From Rikenellaceae bacterium (GTDB lineage Bacteria > Bacteroidota > Bacteroidia > Bacteroidales > UBA932): 6,690 nt of DNA. How positions within the stretch are numbered: the stretch's first letter is position 1; every line of letters begins with the position of its first letter. The translations under genes and the position numbers were made by a program. Under the pieces are notes generated by a model, which had not been told where the DNA came from, made no database searches, and saw only the letters and a program-made list of their open reading frames with translations. Shown piece by piece: positions 4,927 to 6,690 of this stretch. The stretch spans positions 1 to 6,690 of the forward strand of contig CAAGGO010000236.1 in the NCBI GenBank assembly GCA_900769385.1. The letters are read 5' to 3'.

Positions 4927-5319
4927 ATGACAGATATTCAGATACTTGAAGAATTGAAAAAAATCTTAGGATTGTCTTTCAATTCCTTAGCAAAGGAGGT
5001 TGGATTGAAAAGTCCTCAGATATTCTATGATATTAAAGCTGGTAAGTGTGGAATATCTAAGGATCTTGCAACTAAGATTCACGAAAAATTCTTGAATGTT
5101 AATATGGCTTGGCTATTGACAGGTGAAGGTGATATGCTTAACGCAGCACCTGTGCAAGTGCAGGAAAAAGCAGATGACTCAGCAATTACATTAGCACTTA
5201 ATATGCTTAATGAGCAGCTGAAGGTTAAGGATGAACAGATAGCAAAGCTTCATCAGCTGCTTGAGATTAGATTAAAAGGGGATGTCCACGAGGATGCCGC
5301 CTGTGCAGATGTCGGATAA
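4927..5319 (+). CDS. CI-like phage repressor, XRE-type HTH
   Basis: Residues about 5-55 form a lambda-repressor-like HTH. LGLSFNSLAKEVGLKSPQIF (14-33) covers helices 2 and 3, followed by YDIKAGKCGISKDLATKIHE. The segment NMAWLLTGEGDML (59-71) is a familiar end of this domain in phage and Bacteroidetes repressors. After an alanine- and glutamine-rich linker, residues about 87-115 (LALNMLNEQLKVKDEQIAKL and following) show heptad leucines and should form a dimerising coiled coil. There is no LexA-type S24 peptidase domain, so induction would not use RecA-stimulated self-cleavage as in lambda CI; an anti-repressor or host signal is more likely. It probably binds the TTCAAGA array upstream. It is followed after 30 bases by the pseudo-exonuclease genes, likely co-transcribed. 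Confidence 0.85.
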   Translation: MTDIQILEELKKILGLSFNSLAKEVGLKSPQIFYDIKAGKCGISKDLATKIHEKFLNVNMAWLLTGEGDMLNAAPVQVQEKADDSAITLALNMLNEQLKVKDEQIAKLHQLLEIRLKGDVHEDAACADVG

Positions 5320-5349
5320 TTTTTGGAATCAGATTAGATAGATATTGAT

Positions 5350-6228
5350 ATGGATTTTGCAGCTTTTTATCTTATTTCTGCCAATGAACACAGAACAAGT
5401 ATTTGTAATGTTGGTTTAACTATTGTCAAGGATAATTGTATAGATAAGCATTTTTCTTACTATGTAAGACCTGTGCCTTATGAGTTTGATTCATACAATG
5501 TTGATTTATATTCATTGGATGAAACTGCCTATGTTTCTGCAAAATCTTTTCCTGAAGTGTGGGCAGATGTAAAGGAGAAAATTGGCAAACTGCCTATGTT
5601 TACTTTTTTTACTTCCTTTCAGAATAGCCTTTACAAGCAATCTATGGCAGCATATAATATTGAATTTACATCAGAATATAAGCCTGAAGATGTCTGGAAA
5701 TTGGCCTATGGTTATAATCCTGATTTTCTATGTCACAGCTTTAAATACGTTGTAAGTAAATTGCACATTCCTGTTGATTTCTCTTTACCTTCAAGTATGT
5801 CAGATGCTGTAGCCTTTATGCTTCTCCATTATGCTGCTTCTCTCAATGCAACATCACTGGCTGAGTTATATGATAGATTACCTAGTATCTATCACGGGGG
5901 TGGAGTCATTAAAAAGTCAATTTTCTCAGGTGATGTAGAGATAGAAGAAAGCGAACTTGTAAAAGATAGGTTCTTCTGCTTTACAGGTGAAATGGAGTAT
6001 TGCAAGAGAGATGATGCAAAAAGGATTGTTATTGAGTCAGGTGGCCAGACTACAGATTCTGTTACATCAAAAACAAATTATCTTGTTATAGGCAAGAAGG
6101 AATATATCAATGAGGATGGCAAACCTTCAAGTAAGGTTCAGAAAGCAATGAAATTAAGGGCTGAGAACAAGCCTATTTCTATAATTTCTGAAGAGGAGTT
6201 CCTTCAAATGGTTGTTATAAAAAGGTAG
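5350..6228 (+). CDS. Degenerate DnaQ-like (DEDD) exonuclease domain fused to a BRCT domain
   Basis: Residues 1-175 align by eye with a bacterial 3'-5' exonuclease domain. MDFAAFYLISAN matches the usual MDFVAIDFETAN, so the catalytic D and E are replaced by Y7 and I9. TFFTSFQ (85-91) matches the HNASFD motif with the aspartate replaced by Q91. The last motif HRALSDA corresponds to PSSMSDA (147-153), where the histidine is P147 and only D152 remains. CHSFKYVVSKLHI (128-140) matches the HSLKTLA helix. Residues about 205-288 form a BRCT domain (FFCFTGEME, the GG pair at 231-232, SKTNYLVIGKK, ISIISEEEFLQM), as in DNA ligase and exonuclease-BRCT fusions, which bind DNA ends or phosphoproteins. The protein is therefore probably a non-catalytic DNA-end binder rather than an active nuclease. 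Start 5350 is supported by the motif alignment at residue 1. A paralogous-looking gene follows after 3 bases. Confidence 0.85.
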   Translation: MDFAAFYLISANEHRTSICNVGLTIVKDNCIDKHFSYYVRPVPYEFDSYNVDLYSLDETAYVSAKSFPEVWADVKEKIGKLPMFTFFTSFQNSLYKQSMAAYNIEFTSEYKPEDVWKLAYGYNPDFLCHSFKYVVSKLHIPVDFSLPSSMSDAVAFMLLHYAASLNATSLAELYDRLPSIYHGGGVIKKSIFSGDVEIEESELVKDRFFCFTGEMEYCKRDDAKRIVIESGGQTTDSVTSKTNYLVIGKKEYINEDGKPSSKVQKAMKLRAENKPISIISEEEFLQMVVIKR

Positions 6229-6231
6229 CCT

Positions 6232-6690
6232 ATGTTTAACAGAAGCCATTATAGTTCTCCTGTGTACATTTCTGAACCAGAATTGATGGAAAGCAATAGT
6301 TTTGTATCCTTCAATTTTGAACAGGCGTGTCCGGACTATTATGCTTGTAAGGTTGCTTTTGTTGTTGTTGAAAATAGCTCTATCGTTAAAGAAAAAGAAT
6401 ATCTGATACAGCCACCAAATAACGACTATCATAGTTCGTTTTCTTTATGTCACGGCATAACTGCTGAAGATACGAGACGGCTATGGCAATTTGATAAATT
6501 GTGGCCAATCCTCAGATCATACTTGAGAGATAAATTTATAATCGCTCACACTTTACGTTCAGAATTACAGATTCTTAATAAGAGCCTACGGTTTTATGGC
6601 TTACGCGGAGTGAGAATAAAAAACAGCTTGTGTACAGCAGAACTTTACTCTCATAATACAATATATGACATTGCTCGTGTTTTAGGTCTC
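6232..6690 (+). CDS. Second DnaQ-like (DEDD) exonuclease-fold protein, partial at right edge
   Basis: The frame is open from ATG 6232 through the window end (153 codons). After about 20 unrelated N-terminal residues, FVSFNFEQA (24-32) matches FVAIDFETA: the catalytic aspartate is N28, while E30 is kept. CHGITAEDT (73-81) is the well-conserved HGI-type segment missing in its neighbour. FIIAHTLRSELQIL (102-115) matches VAHNASFDMSVL, keeping H106 and carrying E111 in place of aspartate. C134 and LYSHNTIYDIARVLGL match the later LKTLAEYLGI helix; the last catalytic motif and any C-terminal domain lie beyond the window. Activity is doubtful but less clearly lost than in the upstream gene. The 3-base gap points to one transcript with the BRCT protein and the repressor. 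Codon use is AT-rich like that gene. Confidence 0.7.
   Translation, partial: MFNRSHYSSPVYISEPELMESNSFVSFNFEQACPDYYACKVAFVVVENSSIVKEKEYLIQPPNNDYHSSFSLCHGITAEDTRRLWQFDKLWPILRSYLRDKFIIAHTLRSELQILNKSLRFYGLRGVRIKNSLCTAELYSHNTIYDIARVLGL

Noticed and set aside
6060..6066. A further TGTTACA match inside the BRCT coding region
   Set aside because: A single isolated heptamer in AT-rich coding sequence without spacing or dyad partners is expected by chance.
6154..6432. Minus-strand frame of 92 codons
   Set aside because: It is antisense to the junction and start of the second exonuclease-fold gene and shows no domain.

Overview
The window looks like the early/immunity control region of a temperate phage or prophage (or a related integrated element) of a Bacteroidales host such as Bacteroides, Parabacteroides or Prevotella. 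This rests on a short-spaced repressor/early-gene divergence, AT-rich promoters that resemble the Bacteroidetes TTG / TAnnTTTG pattern, weak A-rich ribosome binding sites, and gene families typical of such phages: a LuxR-type HTH protein, a MazG-like pyrophosphohydrolase and a large Toprim primase. No structural, integrase, tRNA or CRISPR feature is present. The host assignment is inference.

Left of about 4780 everything reads leftward as one compact cluster. In transcription order it holds a 49-residue HTH protein; a structured leader; a LuxR-type HTH protein with a cysteine cluster; a 306-residue coiled-coil protein of unknown function; a MazG-like protein; a 129-residue unknown; a small gene split by a nine-G run; two more small unknown genes; a terminator-like stem-loop; and a Toprim primase that runs off the left edge. 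Most junctions are ATGA or short overlaps, so translational coupling is likely.

About 150 bases (4779-4926) separate this cluster from rightward genes. The spacer carries two different motif arrays: three TGTTACA-type sites exactly 12 bp apart, and four TTCAAGA-type sites spaced 10, 11 and 21 bp. They overlap plausible divergent promoters, which is the layout of a lysis/lysogeny switch. The first rightward gene is a CI-like repressor with a C-terminal coiled coil.

After the repressor come two neighbouring genes, 3 bases apart, that both look like DnaQ/DEDD 3'-5' exonucleases whose catalytic residues have been replaced. The first has a C-terminal BRCT domain and keeps only one of five expected catalytic residues. 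The second keeps the fold landmarks and one or two acidic positions, and runs off the right edge. This tandem pair of apparent pseudo-exonucleases beside an immunity repressor is the most unusual content here.

Other points to check are the loss of both the zinc ligands and the Toprim glutamate in the primase, the G9 frameshift inside a perfect inverted repeat, and an intrinsic-terminator-like element directly in front of the primase start codon.
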